From Vreelandella neptunia (GTDB lineage Bacteria > Pseudomonadota > Gammaproteobacteria > Pseudomonadales > Halomonadaceae), in the NCBI RefSeq assembly GCF_000712975.1, contig NZ_JHQL01000003.1, positions 682,001 through 746,000 of the forward strand: 64,000 nt of DNA, read 5' to 3'. Every line of letters begins with the position of its first letter. Positions within the stretch are counted from its first letter, which is position 1. The translations under genes were made by a program, and so were the position numbers. Shown piece by piece: positions 47,786 to 57,988 of the stretch. The notes under the pieces are model-generated. The model ran no database searches, was not told where the DNA came from, and worked only from the letters and a program-made list of their open reading frames with translations.

Positions 47786-47795
47786 GGGGGGGGGG
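47786..47795. repeat. Homopolymeric G10 tract
   Basis: Ten consecutive G begin 2 bp after the cytochrome c' stop codon, in the 58-bp gap to the convergent carbonic anhydrase gene. The flank contains two short related segments (AGAGATAGAC) at about 47807 and 47823. Confidence 0.95.
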
Positions 47796-47841
47796 TTATA
47801 ACTAATAGAGATAGACCTCACAGAGATAGACGCGGCTATTG

Positions 47842-48489
47842 TCAGTCGCTTTGCTGAAGGCGGTCGATACGGTAAAGGGTTTCAACCTGTTCCAGACCAG
47901 TTATGGTGCAATTGAGATCCTTTACTCGGCCATCGCTTAACCCGTAAACCCAGCCGTGAACTGAGATATCTTGGCCCCTTTGCCATGCGCGTTGTAAGAT
48001 TTTAGTCCGGCATAGGCTATTAACCTGAGCTTTAACGTTCAATTCGCACATGCGATTGATTTGATCTTCAAGTGGGAGATGCTCAAGCGCATCGCGATGG
48101 CGATTATATTGTTCGCGAACCGAGTGAAGCCAATAGTCCACCACGCCGCACTCACCACCAGTCACTGCTGCTTTAATACCACCGCAACCATAATGCCCCA
48201 CAATCATTATGTGACTAACGTGAAGTACATCCACCGCATATTGGACAACAGACAAGGCATTCATGTCGGTATGATGGAGAAGGTTAGCGACGTTACGGTG
48301 GACAAACACTTCGCCCGGTGGAAGTGCGATTATCTGATTAGCGGGCACACGACTATCTGAACAACCAATCCATAAATAGTCAGGGTTCTGTTGGTTAGAA
48401 AGGCGCTTGAAATATTCCGGGTCTTCATCGCACATACGCTCAGCCCAGGCACGATTATTATCCAGGAGCGTCGCAATAGGGTTTGACAT
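47842..48489 (-). CDS. can: Beta-class carbonic anhydrase
   Basis: This zinc enzyme interconverts CO2 and bicarbonate. The 215-residue protein keeps the zinc ligands Cys43, Asp45 (CSDSRVPANQ), His99 and Cys102 (GHYGCGGIKAA), nearly the same numbering as E. coli Can (Cys42, Asp44, His98, Cys101). The dimer motif FVHRNVANL is present. It is divergent from gorA across 171 bp and convergent with the cytochrome c' gene. Confidence 0.96.
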   Translation of the reverse strand: MSNPIATLLDNNRAWAERMCDEDPEYFKRLSNQQNPDYLWIGCSDSRVPANQIIALPPGEVFVHRNVANLLHHTDMNALSVVQYAVDVLHVSHIMIVGHYGCGGIKAAVTGGECGVVDYWLHSVREQYNRHRDALEHLPLEDQINRMCELNVKAQVNSLCRTKILQRAWQRGQDISVHGWVYGLSDGRVKDLNCTITGLEQVETLYRIDRLQQSD

Positions 48490-48660
48490 TGAATCTCCGC
48501 TACAGGTTAAAAGCTGTTAGGTTCAAGATAGAGCACACTAGGTTACAGAGAGAGCGTTTTTAACCTTCTCAGAATCTAAGGTCAATCTTTGTGCTTAGTG
48601 CTCGTTAGTGCTAAGCAGATGATGGCAAGTATATGCAGTGGTTTAGGACAGGAGTAGCAC

Positions 48661-50043
48661 ATGTCGGAAAATGCGCAATATGAATTCGATTTACTGGTGA
48701 TAGGAGCAGGTTCAGGCGGTGTTCGCGCTGCGCGAATGGCCGCTGCAGCAGGAGCCAGAGTCGCCATATCAGAAGATCGTTACTTAGGCGGCACGTGTGT
48801 CAATGTCGGCTGTGTTCCAAAAAAGCTTTACTCTTATGCTGCCCATTTTCACGATAGTTTTGATGATGCTGAAGGCTTTGGTTGGCATTTACCAGGTCCT
48901 GCAACATTTGAATGGTCCGTTTTACGTGACAATAAAACCAGCGAAATAAAAAGATTAAATGGCATTTATCAACGGATGTTGGAAGGCGCTGGAGTGATGT
49001 TATTAAATGCCAGAGCAACGGTAACGGGGCCGCACACCGTTGCGTTGACTTCGGAAGAGGGTGTTAACCAGGTCACCGCGCAAAAGATACTACTCGCCAC
49101 GGGTGGCTGGCCATGGGTTCCTGACTTTCCTGGCAGTGAACACACCGTCACTTCTAACCAAATATTTGACCTAGATGCATTTCCAGAGCGCTTTTTGGTT
49201 TTAGGTGGTGGCTATATTGCAGTCGAGTTTGCAAGTATTTTTAACGGCCTCGGTAGCGATACTCACTTGATTTATCGGGGCGACTTGTTTCTGAAGGGCT
49301 TTGATGAGGAAGTTCGAGCGTTTACTCGCGATGAAATGATTAAAAAGGGTGTCAACCTCCATTTCAATACTAATATTGAGCGTATTGAACCGCATGGTTC
49401 TGCGTTTAAGGTGTATTTAACTAACGGTGAGTGCCAAGAAGTAGATGCCGTTTTAGCCGCAACAGGACGTAATGCCAATACGCAGGGACTGGGCCTTGAA
49501 GCGTTAGGAATTCACCTCGACAGCAGTGGAAAAATTCCTGTCAACGAGCGTTATGAGACGGCGATTCCTTCCATTTTGGCGCTTGGCGATTTAACTCAAG
49601 GGCCTGAATTAACCCCTGTCGCTTTAGCCGAAGCAATGCAACTAGTGGACATCCACTACACAAAGACACTGCCCAAACCACTGGACTACGCCACGATTCC
49701 TACCGCTGTTTTTTGCCATCCTAACATCGGAACCGTAGGGCTATCTGAGGAGGCTGCCAGAAAAAAAATTGGCAACATACGCGTCTATTGTACGAATTTC
49801 AAAGCAATGAAACACACGTTGTCAGGTAGCCAAGAACGAACCCTAATGAAATTGATTGTGGATGATGCGTCGGATGTTGTCGTAGGGGCGCATATGGTAG
49901 GGGATGAGGCTGGTGAATTAATACAAGGGATTGCAATTGCGGTCAGGGCTGGTCTTACAAAAGAAGATTTTGATCGCACCATCGGTATCCATCCAACAGG
50001 CGCAGAAGAGTTTGTCACAATGAGAACACCTGCACGCAATTGA
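48661..50043 (+). CDS. gorA: Glutathione-disulfide reductase
   Basis: Gor reduces oxidized glutathione with NADPH. The 460-residue protein shows the FAD motif VIGAGSGGVRAARMAA, the redox disulfide Cys46/Cys51 in GGTCVNVGCVPKKLY, the NAD(P) motif VLGGGYIAVEFASI, and the C-terminal catalytic His in GIHPTGAEEF. Cysteine spacing and VNVGCVPKK identify Gor rather than lipoamide dehydrogenase. ACAGGAG precedes the ATG and a strong terminator follows. It can support the GrxA encoded at 0.8 kb. Confidence 0.95.
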   Translation: MSENAQYEFDLLVIGAGSGGVRAARMAAAAGARVAISEDRYLGGTCVNVGCVPKKLYSYAAHFHDSFDDAEGFGWHLPGPATFEWSVLRDNKTSEIKRLNGIYQRMLEGAGVMLLNARATVTGPHTVALTSEEGVNQVTAQKILLATGGWPWVPDFPGSEHTVTSNQIFDLDAFPERFLVLGGGYIAVEFASIFNGLGSDTHLIYRGDLFLKGFDEEVRAFTRDEMIKKGVNLHFNTNIERIEPHGSAFKVYLTNGECQEVDAVLAATGRNANTQGLGLEALGIHLDSSGKIPVNERYETAIPSILALGDLTQGPELTPVALAEAMQLVDIHYTKTLPKPLDYATIPTAVFCHPNIGTVGLSEEAARKKIGNIRVYCTNFKAMKHTLSGSQERTLMKLIVDDASDVVVGAHMVGDEAGELIQGIAIAVRAGLTKEDFDRTIGIHPTGAEEFVTMRTPARN

Positions 50044-50064
50044 TATTTTAGCAACACTATTTAT

Positions 50065-50089
50065 GGCGAGCCTTAGCTCGCCTTTTTTT
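50065..50089 (+). terminator. Terminator after gorA
   Basis: A 7-bp perfect stem (GGCGAGC / GCTCGCC), CTTA loop and seven T. It separates gorA from the ectoine genes. Confidence 0.94.
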
Positions 50090-50252
50090 ATCTCGCACTA
50101 TGGCAGGTTGATCTAAACTCCTTCAGTACGACTGTTTTCTATCACCAGTAATTTTTACCGCAACTGTTTTTTTACCCCCTAGCCTTTCGGCATACCACAC
50201 GGCGTTTGATAACCAAAAATTATGGAAAACGTAAGGATGAATAATATGATTT

Positions 50253-50281
50253 TTGAATTGCTCATAATCAGCTGTTATAAT
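50253..50281 (+). promoter_or_regulatory. Probable sigma-70 promoter of ectABC
   Basis: TTGAAT (50253-50258) and TATAAT (50276-50281, a perfect -10) are separated by exactly 17 bp and lie 32 bp before the ectA start. In Halomonas elongata ectA is known to have both vegetative and stress-type promoters. I can support only this one by eye; the 160 bp upstream are AT-rich and could hold more. Confidence 0.8.
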
Positions 50282-50313
50282 GATTCTCAAATTCGCTACA
50301 GCGAAGCATAACC

Positions 50314-50892
50314 ATGAGTACGCCAATAACACCTTTTACCCCTTCTGCGGATCTTGCACGCCCGACAGTTGCAGATGCTGTCGTGGGTCATGCGTCTACG
50401 CCGCTATTTATTCGTAAGCCAAATGCAGATGATGGCTGGGGCGTTTATGAATTAATCAAAGCATGCCCACCACTTGATGTTAACTCTGCTTATGCCTATC
50501 TATTGCTGGCAACTCAGTTTCGTGACACCTGTGCCGTTGCGACAAATGAAGAGGGCGAAATAGTAGGTTTTGTATCTGGTTATGTGAAAGACAACGCACC
50601 AGACACCTACTTCTTATGGCAAGTTGCCGTTGGTGAGAAAGCGCGTGGTACAGGCCTAGCACGCCGTTTAGTTGAAGCCATCATGTCGCGTCCAGAACTC
50701 GACAATGTGCATCACCTAGAAACCACCATCACACCAGATAACCAGGCTTCATGGGGGTTGTTTCGCCGTCTAGCAGCACGTTGGCAAGCCCCATTAAACA
50801 GCCGAGAATATTTCTCTACCGAACAGCTAGGTGGAGAACATGATCCAGAAAATCTAGTTCGTATAGGTCCATTTCAAACTGACAGCATGTAA
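50314..50892 (+). CDS. ectA: L-2,4-diaminobutyrate acetyltransferase
   Basis: EctA acetylates diaminobutyrate at N-gamma, the second step of ectoine synthesis. The 192-residue protein is a GNAT enzyme with the acetyl-CoA loop QVAVGEKARGTGLARRLVEAI and the N-terminal FIRKPNADDGWGVYELIKACPPLDVNSAYAYLLL region typical of EctA. The first about 35 residues are less conserved. It heads the operon behind a good promoter; ectB follows after 114 bp. Confidence 0.96.
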   Translation: MSTPITPFTPSADLARPTVADAVVGHASTPLFIRKPNADDGWGVYELIKACPPLDVNSAYAYLLLATQFRDTCAVATNEEGEIVGFVSGYVKDNAPDTYFLWQVAVGEKARGTGLARRLVEAIMSRPELDNVHHLETTITPDNQASWGLFRRLAARWQAPLNSREYFSTEQLGGEHDPENLVRIGPFQTDSM

Positions 50893-50991
50893 CAAAGCTG
50901 ATCAGCTCAACTCAACTATTCCCGCTGACCCACATTTTGAATAGATTCTGCTATTTCTGCCAGTTTGTCTCACGCTTGGCTCAATGATTAA

Positions 50992-52275
<1,284 letters not shown>

Positions 52276-52312
52276 TGCAGTTTTAGGCTACTTTTTCAGT
52301 CACTTGAATAAG

Positions 52313-52327
52313 TGGCATCGATTCAGT
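52313..52327 (+). promoter_or_regulatory. Weak sigma-54-like sequence upstream of ectC
   Basis: TGGCAT followed by GT at the position of the invariant GC (TGGCATCGATTCAGT) resembles a -24/-12 element but lacks the canonical GC. It is listed because a sigma-54 promoter before ectC is known in Halomonas elongata. The match alone is poor. Confidence 0.25.
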
Positions 52328-52376
52328 ACTGGGCCGTTGAGCGACTCAGCTAAACGCCTCACTATGGAGTACTTCT

Positions 52377-52769
52377 ATGATCGTTCGCAATATTGAAGAA
52401 GCACGCAAAACGGATCGTTTGGTAACCGCAGAAAATGGCAACTGGGATAGTACGCGCCTAGTGCTTGCCAATGATGGCGGAAACTTCTCGTTCCACATCA
52501 CTCGTATCTTTGAAGGTACTGAGACTCATATTCATTACAAGCATCACTACGAATCCGTATACTGCATCGAAGGTGAAGGCGAAGTAGAGACGTTGGCAGA
52601 TGGTAAAATCTGGCCAATCAAGCCAGGCGATATTTATATCCTGGACCAGCATGATGAACATCTGCTGCGTGCGCACAAAACGATGCATTTAGCATGTGTG
52701 TTTACGCCACCTATTACTGGCAATGAAGTACATCAGGAAGACGGTTCTTACGCACCTGCAAGTGAATAA
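52377..52769 (+). CDS. ectC: L-ectoine synthase
   Basis: EctC is the cupin enzyme that cyclizes N-gamma-acetyl-diaminobutyrate to ectoine. The 130-residue protein has the family N-terminus [14 protein letters not shown] and cupin motifs [20 protein letters not shown] and [18 protein letters not shown] that hold the metal and substrate. The gene follows ectB by 101 bp and is closed by a strong terminator, so the operon here is ectABC only. No ectoine hydroxylase (ectD), specialized aspartokinase or ectR lies next to it. Confidence 0.97.
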   Translation: MIVRNIEEARKTDRLVTAENGNWDSTRLVLANDGGNFSFHITRIFEGTETHIHYKHHYESVYCIEGEGEVETLADGKIWPIKPGDIYILDQHDEHLLRAHKTMHLACVFTPPITGNEVHQEDGSYAPASE

Positions 52770-52797
52770 AACCTCAATTAGATTAATGGCTTATAAA

Positions 52798-52829
52798 AAC
52801 AGCCTGCTTAACTAGCAGGCTGTTTTTTT
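52798..52829 (+). terminator. Terminator after ectABC
   Basis: An 11-bp perfect stem (AACAGCCTGCT / AGCAGGCTGTT), TAACT loop and a T7 run. Confidence 0.95.
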
Positions 52830-52887
52830 GATCAACAATTGAGACAAGGTTGATGGAGAGCAAGTAAAAGGTCGCTAAGTTGGTCAC

Positions 52888-53424
52888 TTAAGGAACAATC
52901 TGCTCAAAAACCAGCGTGATTTCTCCTAATGTAAGGCCAAATTTACGCATGGCAGTCCGATTAATTAAACGCCCATCAGGCTGTAAGTACATCCAATCAT
53001 CCATGGTAAAACGAATAGTGCGACCACTGACTTCAATATCAAGCGGATAGCGCATATGAAAGGCATGCCCATACTGACGAGCATCTACTTGACCCTCCAC
53101 ATCATTAGCCGTGCCAATCCAGTGGTGATCGTCAACACGCTCAAATACCCAGACCCGACGATCTGTTTCACCATCCGCAAACACAAAGGCTTCATCAAGC
53201 GTTAGCGTGTTGTTTTCATAAGTACCAACAATATCGACTGTAAAACGGCGCTGTACTTCACCAGAGTAGTCTTGCACCATGCCCCAGGCCCGGGTGTCAC
53301 CAGTGAAGTACTCAGCGATATCTAAACGGGGCGTTGTGCTGGCATAATTTTCGATGTCGACATTGGCACAGCCTGCTAGTACAAACGCAGTGGCAATATA
53401 GATAAGCTTGCGCATGCTAATCAT
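52888..53424 (-). CDS. DUF3833-family lipoprotein
   Basis: A 178-residue putative lipoprotein with lipobox VLAGC (Cys19). The mature part reads as a lipocalin-like beta barrel with DIAEYFTGDTRAWGMVQDYSGEVQRRFTVDI, DEAFVFADGETDRRVWVFE and FTMDDWMYLQPDGRLINRTAMRKFG, segments I recognise from DUF3833 proteins. The function is unknown. AAGGGA stands 6 bp before the ATG used. It is a lone gene between ectC and the retropepsin operon. Confidence 0.82.
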   Translation of the reverse strand: MISMRKLIYIATAFVLAGCANVDIENYASTTPRLDIAEYFTGDTRAWGMVQDYSGEVQRRFTVDIVGTYENNTLTLDEAFVFADGETDRRVWVFERVDDHHWIGTANDVEGQVDARQYGHAFHMRYPLDIEVSGRTIRFTMDDWMYLQPDGRLINRTAMRKFGLTLGEITLVFEQIVP

Positions 53425-53526
53425 TATAAATCCCTTACATAGAGAATGGTTTTCGTATAGCTATTGTAGGAGAAAAAAGTGAGGCAAAGTACCAGCAGCG
53501 TATAAAATTGTCTTCATCGTAGTTCG

Positions 53527-53542
53527 CATAATATATATTATG
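53527..53542. repeat. 16-bp perfect AT-rich palindrome upstream of the retropepsin operon
   Basis: CATAATATATATTATG is self-complementary over all 16 bases. It lies in the 222-bp divergent gap between the DUF3833 gene and the next operon, about 105 bp before the latter. It could be an operator or an easily melted promoter part. Confidence 0.6.
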
Positions 53543-53646
53543 TTAAATTTGTAAATAAAGGTATCAAAACGCTATGCTCAGGTTGGACAATACAATGTCC
53601 TTCTCCTTATCATTCCTTCTCTTATTGTTTAAGGATATCTCTCGTT

Positions 53647-54483
53647 ATGCGCTCAGGTGTATTGTGGCTAATGGCTGGTTTGTCGCTTTCGTTTGCAGGC
53701 TGTGCTGTGACGCCGCCAGAAACGAATGAACCACCGCCATTAAGCGAAGCGTCATTTAACACTCGTATCCTTGAGCTTGAAACCTCTCTTACCAGGCAGT
53801 GTGCTTCCTCTTCGGCCTTGCATGAGCAACAGCTCAGCCAACAGCAGGGTTTAACGGCTGATGTTCGCGAAGTTGGCAGCTTGCTGCGCAATTTGCGTCA
53901 AGACGTGGCCAACCTCCAAGCACGGGGTGAAGAACCGGTTATTGTTCGCGAAGAGTGTGATATTGATCCCACTCATGACACCAAAACTCTGCTCGGCCGC
54001 AGTGAATGGGTTGGGCTGCCCAGTATTGGCACTTATTTGAAAGCACGGGTTGATTCCGGTGCAAACACATCCTCTCTATCAGCATCGGATATTACCCGCT
54101 TTGAGCGTGATGGTGAAAACTGGGTGCGTTTTAAACTGGCACTTAATGACGATGACGTGGTGGTAGATCGTGTTCGCGATGAGTGGATTGAAGCTCCTAT
54201 TGTTCGCCGCGTGCGTATTGTGCAAGCGTCAGGTGAAGAATCTCGTCCGGTAATCTCACTGTTAATGACCCTAGGCCCGATACGCGAAAATGTTGAGTTC
54301 ACGCTTAATGACCGTTCTCATCTGGACTATCCAGTGCTATTAGGACGGCGATTTATGATGGATATTGCCACTATCGATGTGGCTCAAACGTATCTCTACG
54401 AACGCCCAGAATTCCCGGGTGGCGAACCCGCCGATCAAGCCGCTGAAGATGAAGCCGCTGATCAGGACGACACTGAAGAATAA
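53647..54483 (+). CDS. Retropepsin-like putative zinc-protease family lipoprotein (RimK-associated)
   Basis: A 278-residue protein with a lipobox (SFAGC, Cys19), a short coiled coil (about 40-95) and a retropepsin-like domain of the family usually annotated as ATP-dependent zinc protease (RimK-linked). The active-site-type loop VDSGANTSSLSA (Asp136-Ser-Gly) resembles aspartic protease D-S/T-G-A loops, and LGRRFMMD closes the domain. The tail is very acidic. The zinc-protease label is historical, and the fold argues for an aspartic peptidase. It leads a three-gene operon with the two following genes. Confidence 0.82.
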   Translation: MRSGVLWLMAGLSLSFAGCAVTPPETNEPPPLSEASFNTRILELETSLTRQCASSSALHEQQLSQQQGLTADVREVGSLLRNLRQDVANLQARGEEPVIVREECDIDPTHDTKTLLGRSEWVGLPSIGTYLKARVDSGANTSSLSASDITRFERDGENWVRFKLALNDDDVVVDRVRDEWIEAPIVRRVRIVQASGEESRPVISLLMTLGPIRENVEFTLNDRSHLDYPVLLGRRFMMDIATIDVAQTYLYERPEFPGGEPADQAAEDEAADQDDTEE

Positions 54484-54521
54484 CAGCTCTCCCCCGCCGT
54501 TTTTCGCTGAAAGGAATCATG

Positions 54522-56045
54522 ATGTCACGGTTGCCGTTTTATTTGATTGTAGGATTACTATTGCTGGTTGGCATTGCGGCCAGTGTGCATCGACACATTC
54601 AATTCGAAATTCCTTGGCTGCCTGGTGAACAGCGCCAAGTGTGGGAAATTGAAGCGGTTATCAACTTTAATGCCCAAAACGGCCCTGTCCAAGTTGACTT
54701 GGCGCTACCTTCTCATCAGGCCGGCTACCGGGTTTTAACGGAAAACACCGCTTCCTCAGGTTATGGACTTGCCTATAAAGCGGATGAATTAGGTCGCCAG
54801 GCTGAATGGACGATTCGGGAGGCAGCTGGTAGTCAACAGCTTTACTATTCCGTCCAAATGCTTGTTTCGCCTGATGCACGTTCGCCGGTACAAACGCCGC
54901 CAGAATTATCAACTATACCTCCTTGGGAGAGCCCTTATGACACAGCGGCCAGCCAGCTCATTGATAGAGCTTGGTCACGCAGTGCCAATAATGCCACCTT
55001 TGCCAGAGAGTTGATTTTAGATATCAATAGTGAAAGACAAGGTGAAAACGCGCGGCTGCTTTTGACACAAGAGCAGCCTTCGGCACTGATTGTGCGCTTG
55101 TTAAATCAAGCCGGTGTGCAAGCAAGAGAAGTTAGTGGGCTGTTGATGGAAGATGGCCGTCGACGCCAAACCCTGAGCAGCTGGATTCAGGTGTTCGATG
55201 AAGCTGCTGAATCGTGGACACTATTTAACCCTGCCACTGGAGAACAAGGAAAGCCAGATAACTTGCTGCTTTGGGAGACGGGTGGTCGTGCTGTCCTAGA
55301 GGTTCAAGGCGGCACCAATTCTCGCGTCACTTTTTCTATGCTGACGCACTATCAGCCTGCCTCTGCTGCGGTTCGTAATCACTATTCCGACGACACGCTA
55401 CTGAACTTCTCTATCCATAGCCTTCCTCTGGAAGAGCAAGCGCTTTTCCAAACGATTCTACTGATTCCCATTGGTGCACTGGTAGTGGTGTTCTTGCGAG
55501 TGCTAGTTGGGGTGAAAACGTCGGGCACATTTATGCCGGTGCTTATTGCATTAGCATTTATTCAAACGACGCTGCTGACTGGCTTGATAGGGTTTCTGCT
55601 CATCGTGGCGATGGGACTGATTATTCGCAACTACCTCTCCTACCTTAATTTACTTTTGGTAGCGAGGGTTTCAGCGGTCATCATTACCGTCATAGCAATT
55701 ATCTCAATTTTCACTGTCATTGCTTATCGTATGGGCCTAAGCGCGGGGTTAACCGTCACTTTTTTCCCGATGATTATTCTAGCGTGGACGATTGAGCGGA
55801 TGTCGATTCTTTGGGAAGAGGAAGGGCCAAAGCAGGTATTGATTCAAGGTGGGGGCAGTCTTTTAACGGCTGTATTAGCGTTCCTCGCGATGAACAACCC
55901 CTGGATCCGTCATATCACCTTCAATTTCCTTGGTGTTCAGTTCATTCTGATGGCGCTGATCTTATTGTTAGGTAATTACACCGGTTATCGTCTATTAGAG
56001 TTACGTCGCTTTAAGCCCATTACCGATGAAGAGAAATCCTCATGA
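54522..56045 (+). CDS. Inactive transglutaminase fused to seven transmembrane helices
   Basis: A 507-residue inner-membrane protein: one N-terminal helix, a periplasmic transglutaminase-like domain (about 25-280) and about seven C-terminal helices from near residue 310. The transglutaminase core is recognizable (LNQAGVQAREVSGLLMEDG), but the catalytic positions look changed: the His expected before Trp is Ser in SSWIQVFD, the Asp is Asn in LFNPATG, and no suitable Cys precedes. It is therefore probably a binding rather than a catalytic domain. The better-spaced second ATG is used. Its end overlaps the next gene by ATGA. Confidence 0.85.
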   Translation: MSRLPFYLIVGLLLLVGIAASVHRHIQFEIPWLPGEQRQVWEIEAVINFNAQNGPVQVDLALPSHQAGYRVLTENTASSGYGLAYKADELGRQAEWTIREAAGSQQLYYSVQMLVSPDARSPVQTPPELSTIPPWESPYDTAASQLIDRAWSRSANNATFARELILDINSERQGENARLLLTQEQPSALIVRLLNQAGVQAREVSGLLMEDGRRRQTLSSWIQVFDEAAESWTLFNPATGEQGKPDNLLLWETGGRAVLEVQGGTNSRVTFSMLTHYQPASAAVRNHYSDDTLLNFSIHSLPLEEQALFQTILLIPIGALVVVFLRVLVGVKTSGTFMPVLIALAFIQTTLLTGLIGFLLIVAMGLIIRNYLSYLNLLLVARVSAVIITVIAIISIFTVIAYRMGLSAGLTVTFFPMIILAWTIERMSILWEEEGPKQVLIQGGGSLLTAVLAFLAMNNPWIRHITFNFLGVQFILMALILLLGNYTGYRLLELRRFKPITDEEKSS

Positions 56046-57040
56046 GTTGGCTAAAGAACTGGACGTGGCCCTCTCGGCTCAGAGATAAGGGAATTATCGG
56101 CATGAACCGGCGAAACATTCGCTACATTGGCCGCTATAATTCACGTCGCCTGTACCCACTTGTTGATGATAAGTTGAAAACCAAGCTGATTGCTCAACGC
56201 TACGGCATCACGACACCTGAGCTCATCGGTACGGTAACAACTCAGTTTGGTGTGAAACATATCGATGAGATGCTGAGTGGCCACTCAGGCTTTGTGATCA
56301 AGCCAGCCAAAGGCAGTGGCGGCAAAGGAATCCTCGTTATAGAGAAAGTACACGAGGGTACCTTTATCAAGCCCAGCGGTGTCAGTTTGACGATTGAAGA
56401 CATTGAGCGCCACGTTTCAAACATACTTTCTGGGCTGTACTCACTAGGCGGCTCACCAGATGTCGCGGTCATCGAAACACTGATCAATTTTGATGAAAGC
56501 TTGATGGCTTATACCTACGAAGGTGTACCAGACATCCGTGTCATTGTGTTTAAAGGCTACCCCGTCATGGCGATGATGCGGCTTTCTACTGCCGCCTCAG
56601 ATGGTAAGGCCAACCTTCACCAAGGTGCTGTTGGGGTGGGTTTAAACATTGCGACAGGGGCGGCATTGCGCGGCGTACAGTTTGATAGGCCCTGTTATAG
56701 CCACCCTGATACAGGCCACGATTTAGCAAGCTTGGTCGTGCCTCAGTGGGACACCCTACTTCACCTTGCCGCTAGCTGCTACGAGATGACTGGGCTTGGC
56801 TACCTAGGTACCGACATGGTACTTGATCGTCAGCATGGCCCTATGCTGCTAGAGCTTAATGCACGCCCAGGTCTTGCTATTCAAATGACAAACGGTGAAG
56901 GGCTGAGGCGTCGGCTCGATTTAATCGAACAACAGCCAGACGGTGTTCCTGTTGCTAAGCGGGTGGCGTTTGCACAACATCATTTCGCCCGACAAAGTGA
57001 GCTCGTCGAAACCCCTGACACGCCTTCGGTAACGGCGTAG
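56042..57040 (+). CDS. RimK-like alpha-L-glutamate ligase-related ATP-grasp protein
   Basis: A 332-residue cytoplasmic ATP-grasp ligase. Visible are the ATP-binding lysine/glycine loop VIKPAKGSGGKGILVIE, DIRVIVFKGYPVMAMMRLST, the GAVGVGLN segment and the metal-binding LELNARPGLAIQM. Relatives join amino acids such as glutamate to a peptide or protein C-terminus; the acceptor here is unknown. Because it overlaps the membrane protein gene and accompanies a retropepsin-like gene, it may make a modification that the protease trims or senses (inference). Confidence 0.86.
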   Translation: MSWLKNWTWPSRLRDKGIIGMNRRNIRYIGRYNSRRLYPLVDDKLKTKLIAQRYGITTPELIGTVTTQFGVKHIDEMLSGHSGFVIKPAKGSGGKGILVIEKVHEGTFIKPSGVSLTIEDIERHVSNILSGLYSLGGSPDVAVIETLINFDESLMAYTYEGVPDIRVIVFKGYPVMAMMRLSTAASDGKANLHQGAVGVGLNIATGAALRGVQFDRPCYSHPDTGHDLASLVVPQWDTLLHLAASCYEMTGLGYLGTDMVLDRQHGPMLLELNARPGLAIQMTNGEGLRRRLDLIEQQPDGVPVAKRVAFAQHHFARQSELVETPDTPSVTA

Positions 57041-57071
57041 ACTACGCCTAAGACGTTCAACGAGTTACCTA

Positions 57072-57521
57072 ATGACAGAAGCTAATACGCTATTACAACA
57101 AGCGGAGTCTCAGTGCCATACCCGTGGCGTCAGGTTTACGCCTATTCGTCGCAGGGTGTTGGAACTGATTGCGGAAAATGGTGGCGGCTTAAAAGCATAT
57201 GATTTGCTAGATCAACTATCTACTGAGCATGCTGCTGCCCGCCCTCCAACCGTTTATCGCGCTCTCGATTTTCTGATTGAGCAAGGCCTAGTACATCGCA
57301 TTGAGTCTCAGAATGCTTACGTGGCCTGCGCCTGCCCCGAGCATGTCCACGGCTTTCAACTATTGATTTGTCGCAAATGCGGTTATGTTGAAGAGCTTCA
57401 CTTAGATGAAATAAGTGACCAGTTGGCTGCGTTAGCTAAGCATCAAGGGTTTAATGTCGAGCGTCAAACCATAGAGCTTCAAGGCTTGTGTCAACAATGT
57501 CGAACTGCGAGTAATGAGTGA
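57072..57521 (+). CDS. zur: Zinc uptake regulator Zur (Fur family)
   Basis: A 149-residue Fur-family repressor. The N-terminal winged helix includes RGVRFTPIRRRVLELI and RPPTVYRALDFLIEQGLVHRI. Zinc-site cysteines and histidines follow in CACPEHVHGFQLLICRKCGYVEEL and the C-terminal CQQC. The CACPEHVHGFQLLIC pattern and lack of Fur-type HHDHLIC place it with Zur. It controls zinc uptake and zinc-sparing paralogs. The next gene, a HisI protein, overlaps its stop codon; the retropepsin operon ends 31 bp upstream. Confidence 0.88.
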   Translation: MTEANTLLQQAESQCHTRGVRFTPIRRRVLELIAENGGGLKAYDLLDQLSTEHAAARPPTVYRALDFLIEQGLVHRIESQNAYVACACPEHVHGFQLLICRKCGYVEELHLDEISDQLAALAKHQGFNVERQTIELQGLCQQCRTASNE

Positions 57522-57988
57522 TGTCCCGTTTTGATCAATTACCTCCTGGTGATCTCTTCAAGGCATTGGAAGTTGCCAGCCCTTCTGATGATTTGCCCCA
57601 GATAAATGCCTTGTTAGATGCCGTACGATTTAATGAAGGCGGATTGCTTCCTGCCATCGCCCAACAGTTTGATTCAGGCGAAGTGCTAATGATGGCATGG
57701 ATGAACCGCGAGGCACTCGAAGAAACGCTAACCACTCAGCGTGTTTGCTACTACTCCCGTTCGCGTCAAAAGCTGTGGCGTAAAGGTGAAACCTCTGGCC
57801 AGCAGCAGCAACTAAAAAGTGCTGCGCTTGACTGTGATGGCGACACGCTGCTACTCCAAGTTGACCAAACGGGTCCCGCCTGTCACACCGGCCGACGCAG
57901 TTGCTTCTACGTATCGCTTAGTAATGAGCACGCAGCGATTACCAGTGAACCGCTTATCGATCCAGCGACTCTTTACGGCAAAAAATAG
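57521..57988 (+). CDS. hisI: Phosphoribosyl-AMP cyclohydrolase (HisI-type), Zur-linked
   Basis: HisI hydrolyses phosphoribosyl-AMP in histidine synthesis and is a zinc enzyme. The 155-residue protein keeps [17 protein letters not shown], the Mg-binding DCDGD and the zinc cysteines in [10 protein letters not shown], so it should be active. An N-terminal extension of about 35 residues precedes the usual start of the fold. No other his gene is adjacent. Its ATG overlaps the zur stop (TGATG), a strong sign of co-regulation; zinc-responsive HisI paralogs are known in some bacteria. Whether this is the only HisI in the genome cannot be seen. Confidence 0.88.
   Translation: MSRFDQLPPGDLFKALEVASPSDDLPQINALLDAVRFNEGGLLPAIAQQFDSGEVLMMAWMNREALEETLTTQRVCYYSRSRQKLWRKGETSGQQQQLKSAALDCDGDTLLLQVDQTGPACHTGRRSCFYVSLSNEHAAITSEPLIDPATLYGKK

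Noticed and set aside
50123..50332. Reverse-strand frame covering the ectA promoter
   Set aside because: It overlaps the clear promoter and ectA start, and its product has no family pattern.
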